From a virus: a stretch of 39,264 nt of DNA. This document shows positions 31,070 through 37,691 of this stretch, piece after piece. The DNA lies in IMG/VR virus record IMGVR_UViG_3300024518_003035, positions 1 through 39,264 of that record; one strand, written 5' to 3'. The notes beneath the pieces were generated by a model that saw only the letters and a program-made list of their open reading frames with translations, did not search any database and was not told where the DNA came from. The stretch's first letter is position 1. Each line of letters opens with the position of its first letter. The translations under genes and the position numbers were made by a program.

Positions 31070-31236
31070 AATGGCATCCCGTATTGTGTGCGATGCTGTG
31101 CAGTATATCCATTCATGAACTGCCTGCCTGGAATCGGGTAAAATGGAACTATATCAGCATTAGGGTATCGTTGCTGTAGAACTTGCTTTTGATACTCTTC
31201 TTTACTTATTAGTCTATTGCTATTATCGTATCTCAT
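31066..31236 (-). CDS. Hypothetical protein, 56 aa
   Basis: Frame MRYDNSNRLISKEEYQKQVLQQRYPNA, then IVPFYPIPGRQFMNGYTAQHR and ending YGMPL. Start overlaps the preceding stop as ATGA, and AAGAGGAAG precedes. Polar, Tyr/Gln-rich, mostly extended. Function unknown. Confidence 0.55.
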   Translation of the reverse strand: MRYDNSNRLISKEEYQKQVLQQRYPNADIVPFYPIPGRQFMNGYTAQHRTQYGMPL

Positions 31237-31460
31237 TTCTTCCTCTTCTTGAAGTTACCTACTTTAAGGGGTTTGGTTTCAGGTATGTAAAAGTTGATAG
31301 GTTCTCCGATAGTAACTTTTTGACCGGCTTTCATTACTGGCTCTACCTCCACCTTCCTTAGTCTGGAGGGGTCTATCTTGGGCTTGGCTGTATTAGTCAT
31401 AATCTTCTTAAAACTAACTTTCTTCATCTTCTGGTCTAAATGCTTTCTAAAGGTTTTCAT
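31233..31460 (-). CDS. Hypothetical strongly basic protein, 75 aa
   Basis: About a quarter of the residues are Lys/Arg, with ends MKTFRKHLDQKMKKVSFKK and GNFKKRKK, and a hydrophobic middle (KVTIGEPINFYIPETKP). Such a charge suggests nucleic-acid binding. The start lies inside the previous gene (14-base overlap). No family recognised. Confidence 0.6.
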   Translation of the reverse strand: MKTFRKHLDQKMKKVSFKKIMTNTAKPKIDPSRLRKVEVEPVMKAGQKVTIGEPINFYIPETKPLKVGNFKKRKK

Positions 31461-31605
31461 ATACCTCTCTTCGGTCTAATGAGTTATGCACTATTAATCC
31501 TAATTCAACGTCAATCTTAGGGTCACAAGGACAGGAGTAGTTACCATCTAAATCATTTAGATTATGCTCTATTAGGTCGTTAACTGGGTAAACGTGTTCG
31601 GTCAT
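31447..31605 (-). CDS. Small hypothetical protein, 52 aa, typical phage accessory type
   Basis: Frame MTEHVYPVNDLIEHNLND...CPCDPKIDVELGLIVHNSLDRREVYE. The pattern H-V-Y-P-x-N-D-L-x-E-H, then CxC-x-P and H-N-S-L-D-x-R-E is familiar from many phage accessory genes, but no function is known to me. C25/C27 could bind metal with histidines. No strong RBS. Confidence 0.6.
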   Translation of the reverse strand: MTEHVYPVNDLIEHNLNDLDGNYSCPCDPKIDVELGLIVHNSLDRREVYENL

Positions 31606-31633
31606 ATCTTTGGCTTGGGTTTAGAGGTGTTTT

Positions 31634-31783
31634 TCATAGCATTAACTGTATTTCTTTAAGTTCTTTGTATATGGTTTCTATTGTTGATTCTAGCCAAATT
31701 ACGTATTCAGGGTTTCCAACTTCCTCCATATCATCCCAACCTTTCCCTGTCTCTTCTTCGTATTGTTTTCTAAGGTCTTTCAC
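31634..31783 (-). CDS. Hypothetical protein, 49 aa, GTG start
   Basis: Starts at GTG (31781-31783) overlapping the previous stop as GTGA with a strong GGAGGGGAT site. Sequence KDLRKQYEEETGKGWDDMEEVGNPEYVIWLESTIE is helical; the Y-E-x-E-T-G-K...PEYV-x-WLE pattern is common in small phage proteins. Followed by a very short frame that I do not count. Confidence 0.55.
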   Translation of the reverse strand: MKDLRKQYEEETGKGWDDMEEVGNPEYVIWLESTIETIYKELKEIQLML

Positions 31784-31974
31784 ATCCCCTCCAAGTACCC
31801 ATGCTCATAAGACCATTGTTTAGTTCCAAATTCAGCAGGTACTTGACCCAAACCTCTTGGCTTTAAATGATTCTTGTCCATAAATTCAAATTCAGACCGT
31901 TTTCTTTTGTATTCCATTTCTCTAATCTCTTCTTCTGTTAGTTCTTTCTCAGTAGGCTTAATGGGGATACTCAT
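31780..31974 (-). CDS. Hypothetical acidic protein, 64 aa
   Basis: Starts at the ATG 31972-31974 (MSIPIKPTEKELTEEE) rather than the upstream TTG. Helical, charged centre (EIREMEYKRKRSEFEFMDKN), and ending TKQWSYEHGYLEGM. The RBS is weak, so it may depend on coupling to the upstream gene. Function unknown. Confidence 0.55.
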   Translation of the reverse strand: MSIPIKPTEKELTEEEIREMEYKRKRSEFEFMDKNHLKPRGLGQVPAEFGTKQWSYEHGYLEGM

Positions 31975-31975
31975 T

Positions 31976-32215
31976 TCAATTACCAACAGTTGTGGGGGCG
32001 TTTAATTTAGTGTTTCCCGTTCCGTCTGTTGTTGTTCCATACCAGTAAGGTGCTCTGATGGGTTCAGGGTACGTTGGATATACTGGATAAGTAGGGTAAA
32101 CTTGTATTTTCTCTTCAAATAACTCATTTAGGTCTATTCTAAGCTCTCTAGCTTCTTTAATTGTTAAAGAGACTTCTTTGCCTTTTATATCTAATACTAT
32201 TTTTTTTAATTTCAT
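31976..32215 (-). CDS. Hypothetical protein with Tyr-Pro repeats, 79 aa
   Basis: First 35 residues form a helix/strand unit (LKKIVLDIKGKEVSLTIKEA), then a YPTYPVYPTYPEP repeat of extended shape and a Thr/Gly-rich end. Start overlaps the previous stop as ATGA. Possibly a small scaffold or interaction linker. Function unknown. Confidence 0.55.
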   Translation of the reverse strand: MKLKKIVLDIKGKEVSLTIKEARELRIDLNELFEEKIQVYPTYPVYPTYPEPIRAPYWYGTTTDGTGNTKLNAPTTVGN

Positions 32216-32490
32216 TTCTTAACCTCTTTTACTGTTGACGCTACTAAAACAGAATCATCAATTTTATTATCTATAAACGCTTTACTGTAGGCTTCTTCTG
32301 GGCTTAAAGCGTTTACATTGAATACCCTTTTACTTTCATTGAAAATAAATTTCACTATAAAAAGTTTAAAGCTCCGTTTCTTAACCTCTTTAAATACAAC
32401 ATCTGGCTTGTCCCTAGTCATTTTTTTAGGGTTCCATTGCTTTATCCTTCCTGAGTCCTTACCGGCTTTTATGATTTCTTTAATGTTCAT
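32212..32490 (-). CDS. Hypothetical basic protein, 92 aa
   Basis: Lys-rich, with a strand-rich core (RSFKLFIVKFIFNESKRVFNV, ALSPEEAYSKAFIDNKI). The pattern of V-F-N-V-N-A-L-S-P-E-E-A-Y resembles small DpnD/PcfM-like phage proteins. 4-base overlaps both ends. No confirmed function. Confidence 0.55.
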   Translation of the reverse strand: MNIKEIIKAGKDSGRIKQWNPKKMTRDKPDVVFKEVKKRSFKLFIVKFIFNESKRVFNVNALSPEEAYSKAFIDNKIDDSVLVASTVKEVKK

Positions 32491-32702
32491 GCTGATTCCG
32501 TGTGAACTAAATTAACCGCTTTAAGCTCCTTGAGTTCCTTGAGTTCCTTTTCTAGCTGCTTTACCACTTTCCACGGGCCTTGCGCCATTCTATGCTGTAA
32601 AGCTTCGTTATCGCTTTTAGCTTGCCTTAACTGTGCCTTTAGGTTCTCTATTACCTCTATAGTGGGTAACGTGGTATGTGTTATTATTGGTTTATTCTTC
32701 AT
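32487..32702 (-). CDS. Small coiled-coil protein, 71 aa
   Basis: Start chosen at MKNKPIITHTTLPT (ATG 32700-32702) because AGGGTGGA precedes it and the upstream gene ends at TAA inside the same stretch. A longer start at 32789 would overlap that gene. Residues 16-65 form a charged coiled coil (IENLKAQLRQAKSDNEALQHRM, QLEKELKELKEL). Function unknown. Confidence 0.6.
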   Translation of the reverse strand: MKNKPIITHTTLPTIEVIENLKAQLRQAKSDNEALQHRMAQGPWKVVKQLEKELKELKELKAVNLVHTESA

Positions 32703-32844
32703 ATTCCACCCTGTAATACCTGTCCGCCGGCCCCAGATTCTTATACTGATTCTCAGATATCTCAACAAAAGCGTTCTCTTTAATCTCAAAGTAAATCACC
32801 TTGCAGTTTGTTGAAATCGAAGTGTTTTCGCTTGTTCTATTCAT
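32692..32844 (-). CDS. Hypothetical protein, 50 aa
   Basis: Frame MNRTSENTSISTNCKVIYFEIKEN...NLGPADRYYRVEYEE, with AAAGGGTAGAG upstream. Beta-strand-like core followed by an aromatic tail. Overlaps the following coiled-coil gene start. Function unknown. Confidence 0.5.
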   Translation of the reverse strand: MNRTSENTSISTNCKVIYFEIKENAFVEISENQYKNLGPADRYYRVEYEE

Positions 32845-32880
32845 CTCTACCCTTTAATATAGTAAATACTTTAGCTATTC

Positions 32881-33030
32881 CTAATAGTTTTTAAAAATAA
32901 ATTGGTCTTGCTCCCTGACCTTCTTTGAGTTGATGAATTTTAACTGGGCCTCTACAGCTTTCTCGCCAGTTAACCGTTCAGAATCTATTCTTCTTAACTC
33001 TTCTAGTAATTCTTTTGCGTCTGTCTCCAT
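32881..33030 (-). CDS. Hypothetical helical protein, 49 aa
   Basis: Frame METDAKELLEELRRIDSERLTGEKAVEAQ, helical and charged, then KVREQDQFIFKNY. ATG follows AAGGAGATGAG. This sequence looks like a single helix pair with no membrane segment. Function unknown. Confidence 0.55.
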   Translation of the reverse strand: METDAKELLEELRRIDSERLTGEKAVEAQLKFINSKKVREQDQFIFKNY

Positions 33031-33039
33031 CTCATCTCC

Positions 33040-33303
33040 TTATTTAAGCTTGTTAAATTGAGTGCCAATAAATAACACGGAAGGCCAAACAGGAACCAAA
33101 ACCCAGAATAAAACCTTTCTTTTTGTTAATTCTCCATCTAAACAATCTGGCATGATTAAGCTAGTAAACGTAACTATCCACTGAAAAACCCATATAACAC
33201 TTATGGAGGCTATTATAAAAAACCATATTCCAGGCAGTTCTATTTCCCCACCACCTCCGCCTATGGATAGTGGCATCATTATTGGTATTGGCATTATATT
33301 CAT
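33040..33303 (-). CDS. Small membrane protein, 87 aa, with glycine-rich N-terminus
   Basis: Residues 1-20 include MNIMPIPIMM then GGGGG; two hydrophobic segments follow (about 25-50 WFFIIASISVIWVFQWIVTF, and 66-80 VLFWVLVPVWPSVLF). ATG follows GGGAGATGAG. Two-helix membrane protein of holin-like size, but no lysis neighbours are seen. Confidence 0.6.
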   Translation of the reverse strand: MNIMPIPIMMPLSIGGGGGEIELPGIWFFIIASISVIWVFQWIVTFTSLIMPDCLDGELTKRKVLFWVLVPVWPSVLFIGTQFNKLK

Positions 33304-33304
33304 C

Positions 33305-33532
33305 TCATCTCCCAGTTGTTTTTCCGATTAACTCAATTAATAATTCTTCCATTGGTGTCCTTTCCCATTCTTGCCACTCAATCCAAGGGCAAATGAAATT
33401 ATTTTCAAATGTAATTTTTACTTCCTTAATACCTATCTCCTCTTCAATGAGGCTCAAATAGCGCGATACTTTTTGAAACTTCTCTACGCTTTTTATCTGA
33501 CAGTTCTTGATTATAATTTCGCTTCTCGCCAT
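33305..33532 (-). CDS. Hypothetical protein, 75 aa
   Basis: Mixed alpha/beta sequence (IIIKNCQIKSVEKFQKVSRYLS, IKEVKITFENNF, WIEWQEWERTPMEELL). ATG follows TAGGAGATAAGAG. Translated just after the sigma factor. Could be a regulator or anti-sigma partner by position only; no evidence in the sequence itself. Confidence 0.6.
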   Translation of the reverse strand: MARSEIIIKNCQIKSVEKFQKVSRYLSLIEEEIGIKEVKITFENNFICPWIEWQEWERTPMEELLIELIGKTTGR

Positions 33533-33542
33533 CTCTTATCTC

Positions 33543-34283
33543 CTAAGTGTATAATTGTTTCATTTCTTTAAAAATTGGTGTCTCTATAGCTGATTCCCAT
33601 TTTATTTTTCCTCGAATTTTCTTTAAAGCTTTATTTTTTGTCTGTCTTATCGCTTCATGAGTCAAGCCCATCTCGTACCCGATTTCCCGTAAATTCTTTG
33701 AACATTTGTGGCTTATGCCGTAATACTTGCATACTACATCGTATTCCCGTTCTGTTAAGAATCCTAAAACTGCTCTGGCGTATGCTTTTACGTCCTCTGG
33801 GCTTTCCGGTTCTTTTGCTTTTAACTCATCCATCATTGTCTGGCCTTCTCGGTTCTTGGCCTCTAATGAAACCTCTCCCCAGTGAACTAATTTTAGTTTT
33901 TCTACCATTTTCCCCTTCTTTTTTACCACTACTTTTTTAACCTTTGCTCTTACCAAAGAGGCATCGGATTGGTTAAATGTTGTTAAAGCCGCCTGTATTC
34001 GCCATACTGCAAAAGTAAAGAACTTATTACCCAGTGTAGGGTCAAAAGCTTTTAAGGCTTTTATCATGTGTGGTACCGAATGATTAAAGAAATCTTTATA
34101 GTTTAATTTCGGTTCTTTTACTCTAACAGCGTATTTATGAAAATATCCGTAGTTCTTCCGGTAAAGCTCGGTTAAAGCAAAATCTCTCACATGCTTTTTA
34201 TGGGAGTTTCTCTGCCATAATAACGCCAATTGCTCATTTGTTAGAGTCTCCATCATTCCGCCTTTTCTTAGAGTCATCACCAT
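33543..34283 (-). CDS. Phage-encoded sigma-70-family RNA polymerase sigma factor
   Basis: 246 aa. Region 2 is visible from about 38 to 105: YAVRVKEPKLNYKDFFNHSVPHMIKAL, then FDPTLGNKFFTFAVWRIQAAL, which parallels the F-D-P-x-x-G-x-x-F-x-T-Y-A-x-x-W-I-R core that melts and reads the -10 box. A basic linker VKKVVVKKKGK follows, then region 4 at about 175-224: FLTEREYDVVCKYYG...NLREIGYEMGLTHEAIRQTKNKALKKIR, the -35-reading HTH. Starts are ATG 34281-34283 (AAAGGTGG site) or ATG 34254-34256 (GGCGGA). Likely redirects host polymerase to late phage promoters. Confidence 0.88.
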   Translation of the reverse strand: MVMTLRKGGMMETLTNEQLALLWQRNSHKKHVRDFALTELYRKNYGYFHKYAVRVKEPKLNYKDFFNHSVPHMIKALKAFDPTLGNKFFTFAVWRIQAALTTFNQSDASLVRAKVKKVVVKKKGKMVEKLKLVHWGEVSLEAKNREGQTMMDELKAKEPESPEDVKAYARAVLGFLTEREYDVVCKYYGISHKCSKNLREIGYEMGLTHEAIRQTKNKALKKIRGKIKWESAIETPIFKEMKQLYT

Positions 34284-34307
34284 TTTACCACCTTTGTTGT
34301 TAAAAAC

Positions 34308-34400
34308 CTATCGGCCCATGGCCTGAGCTATCATAAACACCATCAAAAAACCCAACATTGAAAGCATTGCCGACAGAATCCACCAGGTATATTCTTTCAC
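34308..34400 (-). CDS. Tiny membrane protein, 30 aa, GTG start
   Basis: Frame (V)KEYTWWILSAMLSMLGFLMV... is mostly one hydrophobic helix. GTG start overlaps the previous stop (GTGA at 34400-34397). Its end is close to the sigma gene's RBS, and coupling could help start sigma translation. Function unknown; confidence limited by size. Confidence 0.45.
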   Translation of the reverse strand: MKEYTWWILSAMLSMLGFLMVFMIAQAMGR

Positions 34401-34639
34401 GCCTTACTCTCTTCTAAATTCTGCAAAACTATTGCCAGCTCAAAATCTTCAGTTTCTATCGCTTTTTGCTGATATTTCTTGAGTTCTATGCTTATTTTGT
34501 CCATTTTCAACTTTAGCTCTTCATGCTCCAATTTCAGATTTATGTAGTCTCCCCACCATCCCCTCAACCAAATTGTCATAATCAAGTGCTTTTTCTCTTT
34601 TCTAGCTACCGAACGTTCTCTTTTCTCTAAATCAATCAT
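34397..34639 (-). CDS. Coiled-coil protein, 80 aa
   Basis: Basic N-terminal helix (EKRERSVARKEKKHLI), a hydrophobic patch MTIWLRGWWGDYI, and a coiled coil (LKLEHEELKLKMDKISIELKKYQQK). Overlaps its neighbours by 4 bases both sides. The W-rich patch may touch membrane. Function unknown. Confidence 0.6.
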   Translation of the reverse strand: MIDLEKRERSVARKEKKHLIMTIWLRGWWGDYINLKLEHEELKLKMDKISIELKKYQQKAIETEDFELAIVLQNLEESKA

Positions 34640-34791
34640 TTATCACCGTTAGGCCCAAAAAACAAAGTGCTTTTCTTTGTGCTCTCTTTTGCTTTGTCAA
34701 CCGATTTTATTAGTTTTTGGGCTCTCTCTATAGCCTCAGTTAAGGGGTTTTTTTCTGGCCAATCTTCTATATTTCCTATATCTCCGCTCAT
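34636..34791 (-). CDS. Hypothetical protein, 51 aa
   Basis: Frame MSGDIGNIEDWPEKNPLTEAIERAQKLIKSVDKAKEST, helical middle, ending LFFGPNGDK. ATG follows AGAGGAATGA. The stop overlaps the next start. Function unknown. Confidence 0.55.
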   Translation of the reverse strand: MSGDIGNIEDWPEKNPLTEAIERAQKLIKSVDKAKESTKKSTLFFGPNGDK

Positions 34792-34806
34792 TCATTCCTC
34801 TTTGTG

Positions 34807-35340
34807 TTAAGTCTTTAGTTGAACTCGATTCCAAGTTTTGCCGTATCTTATACAGTAAATTGTGCAGTGTGAAACCCCGAACATATTCCCTATTACAGTA
34901 TTTCCTAATCCATCTTTAATTAACTGTTTTATCTTTCTAACTTTATTCTCATTCAATTTTGCCGTAGAAGTTTTACTACCATAAATCATTGTTCCGTGAC
35001 GGTGCCTATCATTAGCGTTATCCTTATAAGTACCCCACTCAAGATTTGAAAGCCTATTGTCGCTACGATTATTATTCCTATGCCTACAAATAAGATTTTT
35101 ATCAGGAGAAGGGGAGAATGCCTCTAATACAGCTCTGTGGCAAAGTATTCTTTTAGGTTTTCTGTTTTTGTAAAAATATACGAGCTTATAACCATTCCCC
35201 TGATTAATTAGTTTCAATATTAAGGGATAGTTTTGGCTCGTTCTGAAGTTATTCCAACTTCTAAACCGCCCCATCGTCGAAACTTCATACAAGGGATACT
35301 CTTTAATTTTTTTCCAAATCTCTTTCATAAGTAAGTCCAT
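34807..35340 (-). CDS. NUMOD4-HNH homing endonuclease
   Basis: 177 aa in three parts. NUMOD4: EIWKKIKEYPLYEVSTMGRFRS at 7-28. HNH nuclease: CHRAVLEAF near 67-75 followed by CRHRNNNRSDNRLSNLEWGTYKDN at 85-108, with the H-N...N pattern. C-terminal HTH-like DNA-binding part: LNENKVRKIKQLI...VIGNMFGVSHCTIYCI. Such free-standing enzymes cut alleles lacking them and spread. It lies between two ordinary phage genes with a one-base overlap. ATG at M1 or M5 are both possible. Confidence 0.88.
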   Translation of the reverse strand: MDLLMKEIWKKIKEYPLYEVSTMGRFRSWNNFRTSQNYPLILKLINQGNGYKLVYFYKNRKPKRILCHRAVLEAFSPSPDKNLICRHRNNNRSDNRLSNLEWGTYKDNANDRHRHGTMIYGSKTSTAKLNENKVRKIKQLIKDGLGNTVIGNMFGVSHCTIYCIRYGKTWNRVQLKT

Positions 35341-35699
35341 TATTCAATTACTGAACAAATACAATCGAACATGATTTCAGACGGGGATGTAGCCATCCAA
35401 AACCCCCAACTACTACTGGTGCTTCTTTTACCCTGCTTACGATATACATTGTCCATCAAAGAGCAATAAGCAATCCATTGCTCATTATTCAACTTCCTCA
35501 ACATCTCGACTAAATAGTGTCGGCATTCTTCTTTGTGAGGATTCCATTCGGCAAAGTGTGGCTCAACATCTGTCTCAGTTAAATTAATACCATCACTAGC
35601 GGGGTTTTCTGTATAGAAACACATTTTTCCTGTTTCTATCTCTTCAAAAATATTCACGCCCATCCAATGCGCTGCTCGTTTCAGTTTATCTAGTTCCAT
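35340..35699 (-). CDS. Hypothetical phage protein, 119 aa
   Basis: Mixed alpha/beta protein beginning MELDKLKRAAHWMGVNIFEE, with NPHKEECRHYLVEMLRKLNNEQWIAYCSLM and a C-terminal TSPSEIMFDCICSVIE. Sequences with the N-P-x-x-x...W-x-x-Y-C/L pattern are frequent in phage early regions. ATG follows AAGGGGATACA. Function unknown. Confidence 0.65.
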   Translation of the reverse strand: MELDKLKRAAHWMGVNIFEEIETGKMCFYTENPASDGINLTETDVEPHFAEWNPHKEECRHYLVEMLRKLNNEQWIAYCSLMDNVYRKQGKRSTSSSWGFWMATSPSEIMFDCICSVIE

Positions 35700-35708
35700 T
35701 GTATCCCC

Positions 35709-35867
35709 TTAAATATCCTGTAATAGGTCTTGTTCTTTTAGCCATTCTTCAAAGCTCTCTAAAGGCTCTAATTTGTCATTAATGTCAATATTACCAATAA
35801 AAAGTGCTTTGAGATATTCATCCTTTAATTGTCTTATCATGAACTTCTGGCTGTCTATCTTAATCAA
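35709..35867 (-). CDS. Hypothetical protein, 52 aa, probable TTG start
   Basis: Frame with TTG start at 35865-35867 (GGGGGT site, overlapping the end of the upstream gene), or ATG at 35840 giving 43 aa. Contains IDSQKFMIRQLKDEYLKALFIGNID and EPLESFEEWLKEQDLL, all helical. The pattern M-I-R-Q-L-K-D-E-Y is familiar in small phage proteins. Function unknown. Confidence 0.5.
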   Translation of the reverse strand: MIKIDSQKFMIRQLKDEYLKALFIGNIDINDKLEPLESFEEWLKEQDLLQDI

Positions 35868-36309
35868 GCGTACCCCCTGCATCTAAAAACATTTCTTTAA
35901 GTAGCTCACATTCATCTCTATAATTTGGCTTTCCCGTCTTATGCTGGTTTTCTTCAATAAACCTTATCATATCAGGAAATTCTTTTTCTAGGTGCTTAAT
36001 AAACCCTAATGGGGCCATGTGTGCAGAAACGAGAGTGTCATAGAGGTGATGTGTAACGCAAAGCATGGCACAATTATCAGGATGGTTCCTAAATAGTACA
36101 TTTGCCCTTCCAATAATATGGTGCGCATCCAACTTAATACCGTACCTACCACAAACAATACAGGCTCTTTTGGTTTGATGCTGGAATTTGCCCCACATCG
36201 TCATAGCCTTTGTTTTCCAATATTTACTATTCGGGTTATCCTTTTTCTTTTGTAGTAGGCTCTTTGACTTAGTGCCTTTCTTTCGTTTACCTGGCTTGGG
36301 TAGTTGCAT
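35860..36309 (-). CDS. HNH nuclease / NinG-like protein, 149 aa
   Basis: Basic N-terminus (KPGKRKKGTKSKSLLQKKK), a CxxC pair C50/C53, DAHHIIGR with H63/H64, then HPDNCAMLCVTHHLYD with C84 and H87/H88. This combines an HNH core with a zinc-binding C4-like arrangement, as in NinG/Rap-like recombination nucleases or plain phage HNH enzymes. It lies directly after a DNA methyltransferase gene and its start overlaps that gene's stop by one base. Confidence 0.75.
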   Translation of the reverse strand: MQLPKPGKRKKGTKSKSLLQKKKDNPNSKYWKTKAMTMWGKFQHQTKRACIVCGRYGIKLDAHHIIGRANVLFRNHPDNCAMLCVTHHLYDTLVSAHMAPLGFIKHLEKEFPDMIRFIEENQHKTGKPNYRDECELLKEMFLDAGGTLD

Positions 36310-36941
36310 TAGAAATTCATTACCTCTTGTTGTAATCGTTTAACAGCTATCTCACAATATTTTTCTTCTAGCTCAATTCCTATTGCTTTTCGATTTAAGT
36401 CTTTGGTGGCTCTTAGAGTGGTTCCGCTACCCATAAAAGGGTCTAAAATAGTTTCACCTACATTTGCCTCTAGTATTTGCTTAATCAGCCCTACAGGCTT
36501 CTCTGTGGGGTGTAATTCGTTTCCTGTTCTAGCTTCGTTTAAAACGTCAGGTATTCTCTTAATGAAATCATGATTTTCTTTAGCATAAAAGCAACAAGCC
36601 TCCCACATCCTACCGTGCTCATGCTTTAAATCACCCATTGACCAATTGTTTTTAACCCAAGCAAGCACGCTTTTAGGTTTTGGCATATCAGTCAAATTAT
36701 CCCATCTACAGAAGAAATAAGCCGCTCTGGTCGCCTTTTCCATTGCCATATCTATTAAATCAAGCGGTAAGCAAAGGTCTCCAGCTATTTTCTTGTGTTT
36801 TATAATCCTGTGGTTGCTCTGAAAGTCCATTCCATAAGGCGGGTCAGTAAGTACCAAATCCACTTTGGGCAAATCTGGCAATATATCCCGACAATCGCCA
36901 TTGTATATCGTACAATTCTCATCTTGGTAATATGGTTGCAT
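36309..36941 (-). CDS. Site-specific DNA methyltransferase (beta-type, N6-adenine or N4-cytosine)
   Basis: 210 aa with motif IV LTDPPYG at 31-37 before the AdoMet-binding motif DPFMGSGTT near 167, the order of beta-class enzymes. HPTEKPVGLIKQIL is the usual motif X helix. D-P-P-Y predicts amino-group methylation on adenine or, less often, cytosine. It is an orphan: no restriction enzyme partner is evident unless the neighbouring HNH protein is one. Likely protects phage DNA from host restriction. Confidence 0.9.
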   Translation of the reverse strand: MQPYYQDENCTIYNGDCRDILPDLPKVDLVLTDPPYGMDFQSNHRIIKHKKIAGDLCLPLDLIDMAMEKATRAAYFFCRWDNLTDMPKPKSVLAWVKNNWSMGDLKHEHGRMWEACCFYAKENHDFIKRIPDVLNEARTGNELHPTEKPVGLIKQILEANVGETILDPFMGSGTTLRATKDLNRKAIGIELEEKYCEIAVKRLQQEVMNF

Positions 36942-37264
36942 TAATCACCCACCAAGAACAAAGGACAGCAACCATCTTCCTTGATTTGAGTACCCCTTTC
37001 AACATCGGGCATCATTTTTATGCGTTTATTTGCTTGGGTGTGGGTTATCTCTAATGAGGTTCCCTTGCTCCACTTCTCGAGCTGTTTTGTCGTAGACCCA
37101 TTGTAAAGCCTGAGTAATAGTTTAATCTTAGCCTCATGAGAGTGTTTGAATTCCTTCACCTTTACCGCTGCCACCTTGGAGCTTATAGGGTCGTTTACTC
37201 TGTGAAGGGTTTTAGGGTCAAACATATCAGTAGTCTCTACTCTCTCTTGTATTATGGTTCTCAT
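36941..37264 (-). CDS. Winged-helix-like DNA-binding protein (putative), 107 aa
   Basis: Contains DPKTLHRVNDPISSKVAAVKVKEFKHSHEAKIKLLLRLYNGSTTKQLEKWSKGTSLEITHTQANKRIKMM pattern: a DP-x-x-S-x-x-A-A region, a helix (HEAKIKLLLRLY), then an HTH-like segment and the usual R-I-K-x-M...G-x-Q end. Similar phage proteins are thought to bind DNA in replication or regulation. Overlaps the methyltransferase gene by one base. Confidence 0.55.
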   Translation of the reverse strand: MRTIIQERVETTDMFDPKTLHRVNDPISSKVAAVKVKEFKHSHEAKIKLLLRLYNGSTTKQLEKWSKGTSLEITHTQANKRIKMMPDVERGTQIKEDGCCPLFLVGD

Positions 37265-37491
37265 ATTACCTCAACCTCTTCAACGGTTATAAAGTCACCT
37301 TCACCGTTATAAGCTCCCAAATAGAGGTATTTTTTACCGCCCATCTCTTCTTCAATATCAGGAGACATATCTCCAGCAGAATATTCTTGAAAATGCTTTT
37401 TAGCCTCTTCTATAGCTTGACCTTTAGAAGAAAAAACCGCCACCTTTAAATCAAGGTGCCTGTCATGGTCACACATTACAAAGACTTTCAT
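37261..37491 (-). CDS. Hypothetical protein, 76 aa
   Basis: Alpha/beta protein beginning MKVFVMCDHDRHLDLKVAVFSSKGQAIEEAKKHF, with an acidic C-terminus ending FITVEEVEVI. The V-F-S-x-K-x-x-A-I-E-x-A-K helix pattern is common in phage small proteins. 4-base overlaps with both neighbours. Function unknown. Confidence 0.6.
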   Translation of the reverse strand: MKVFVMCDHDRHLDLKVAVFSSKGQAIEEAKKHFQEYSAGDMSPDIEEEMGGKKYLYLGAYNGEGDFITVEEVEVI

Positions 37492-37682
37492 TTCCCCTCC
37501 GCTTTCTTATAAGCTTTTTCGATTTCTTTATTGTGTGGGTCGAGTAAAAGCTTTGAAACATCTGTCCCCTGTTTCTTAGCTTTTTCTTTCAATGCTTCTT
37601 TTATAATAATGTTTGATTTGAAGCTTTGAGCCTTATCTCTGAATCTAATGTGCGTTTTTGGGTATCTTTGTTTGTCTTTCAT
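37488..37682 (-). CDS. Hypothetical basic protein, 64 aa
   Basis: Lys-rich, with RYPKTHIRFRDKAQSFKSNIIIKEALKEKAKKQG and a charged end. Two short helices and a basic strand could bind DNA or RNA. ATG is preceded by AAAAGGGAACT. Function unknown. Confidence 0.55.
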   Translation of the reverse strand: MKDKQRYPKTHIRFRDKAQSFKSNIIIKEALKEKAKKQGTDVSKLLLDPHNKEIEKAYKKAEGK

Positions 37683-37691
37683 AGTTCCCTT

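Noticed and set aside
31606-31637. 11-codon frame between the genes at 31447 and 31634
   Set aside because: Starts with a 4-base overlap, but is too short to support without expression data.
32703-32789. Extended start of the 71-aa coiled-coil gene
   Set aside because: It overlaps the 50-aa gene ending at 32692, is very basic and lacks an RBS, while the inner ATG has one.
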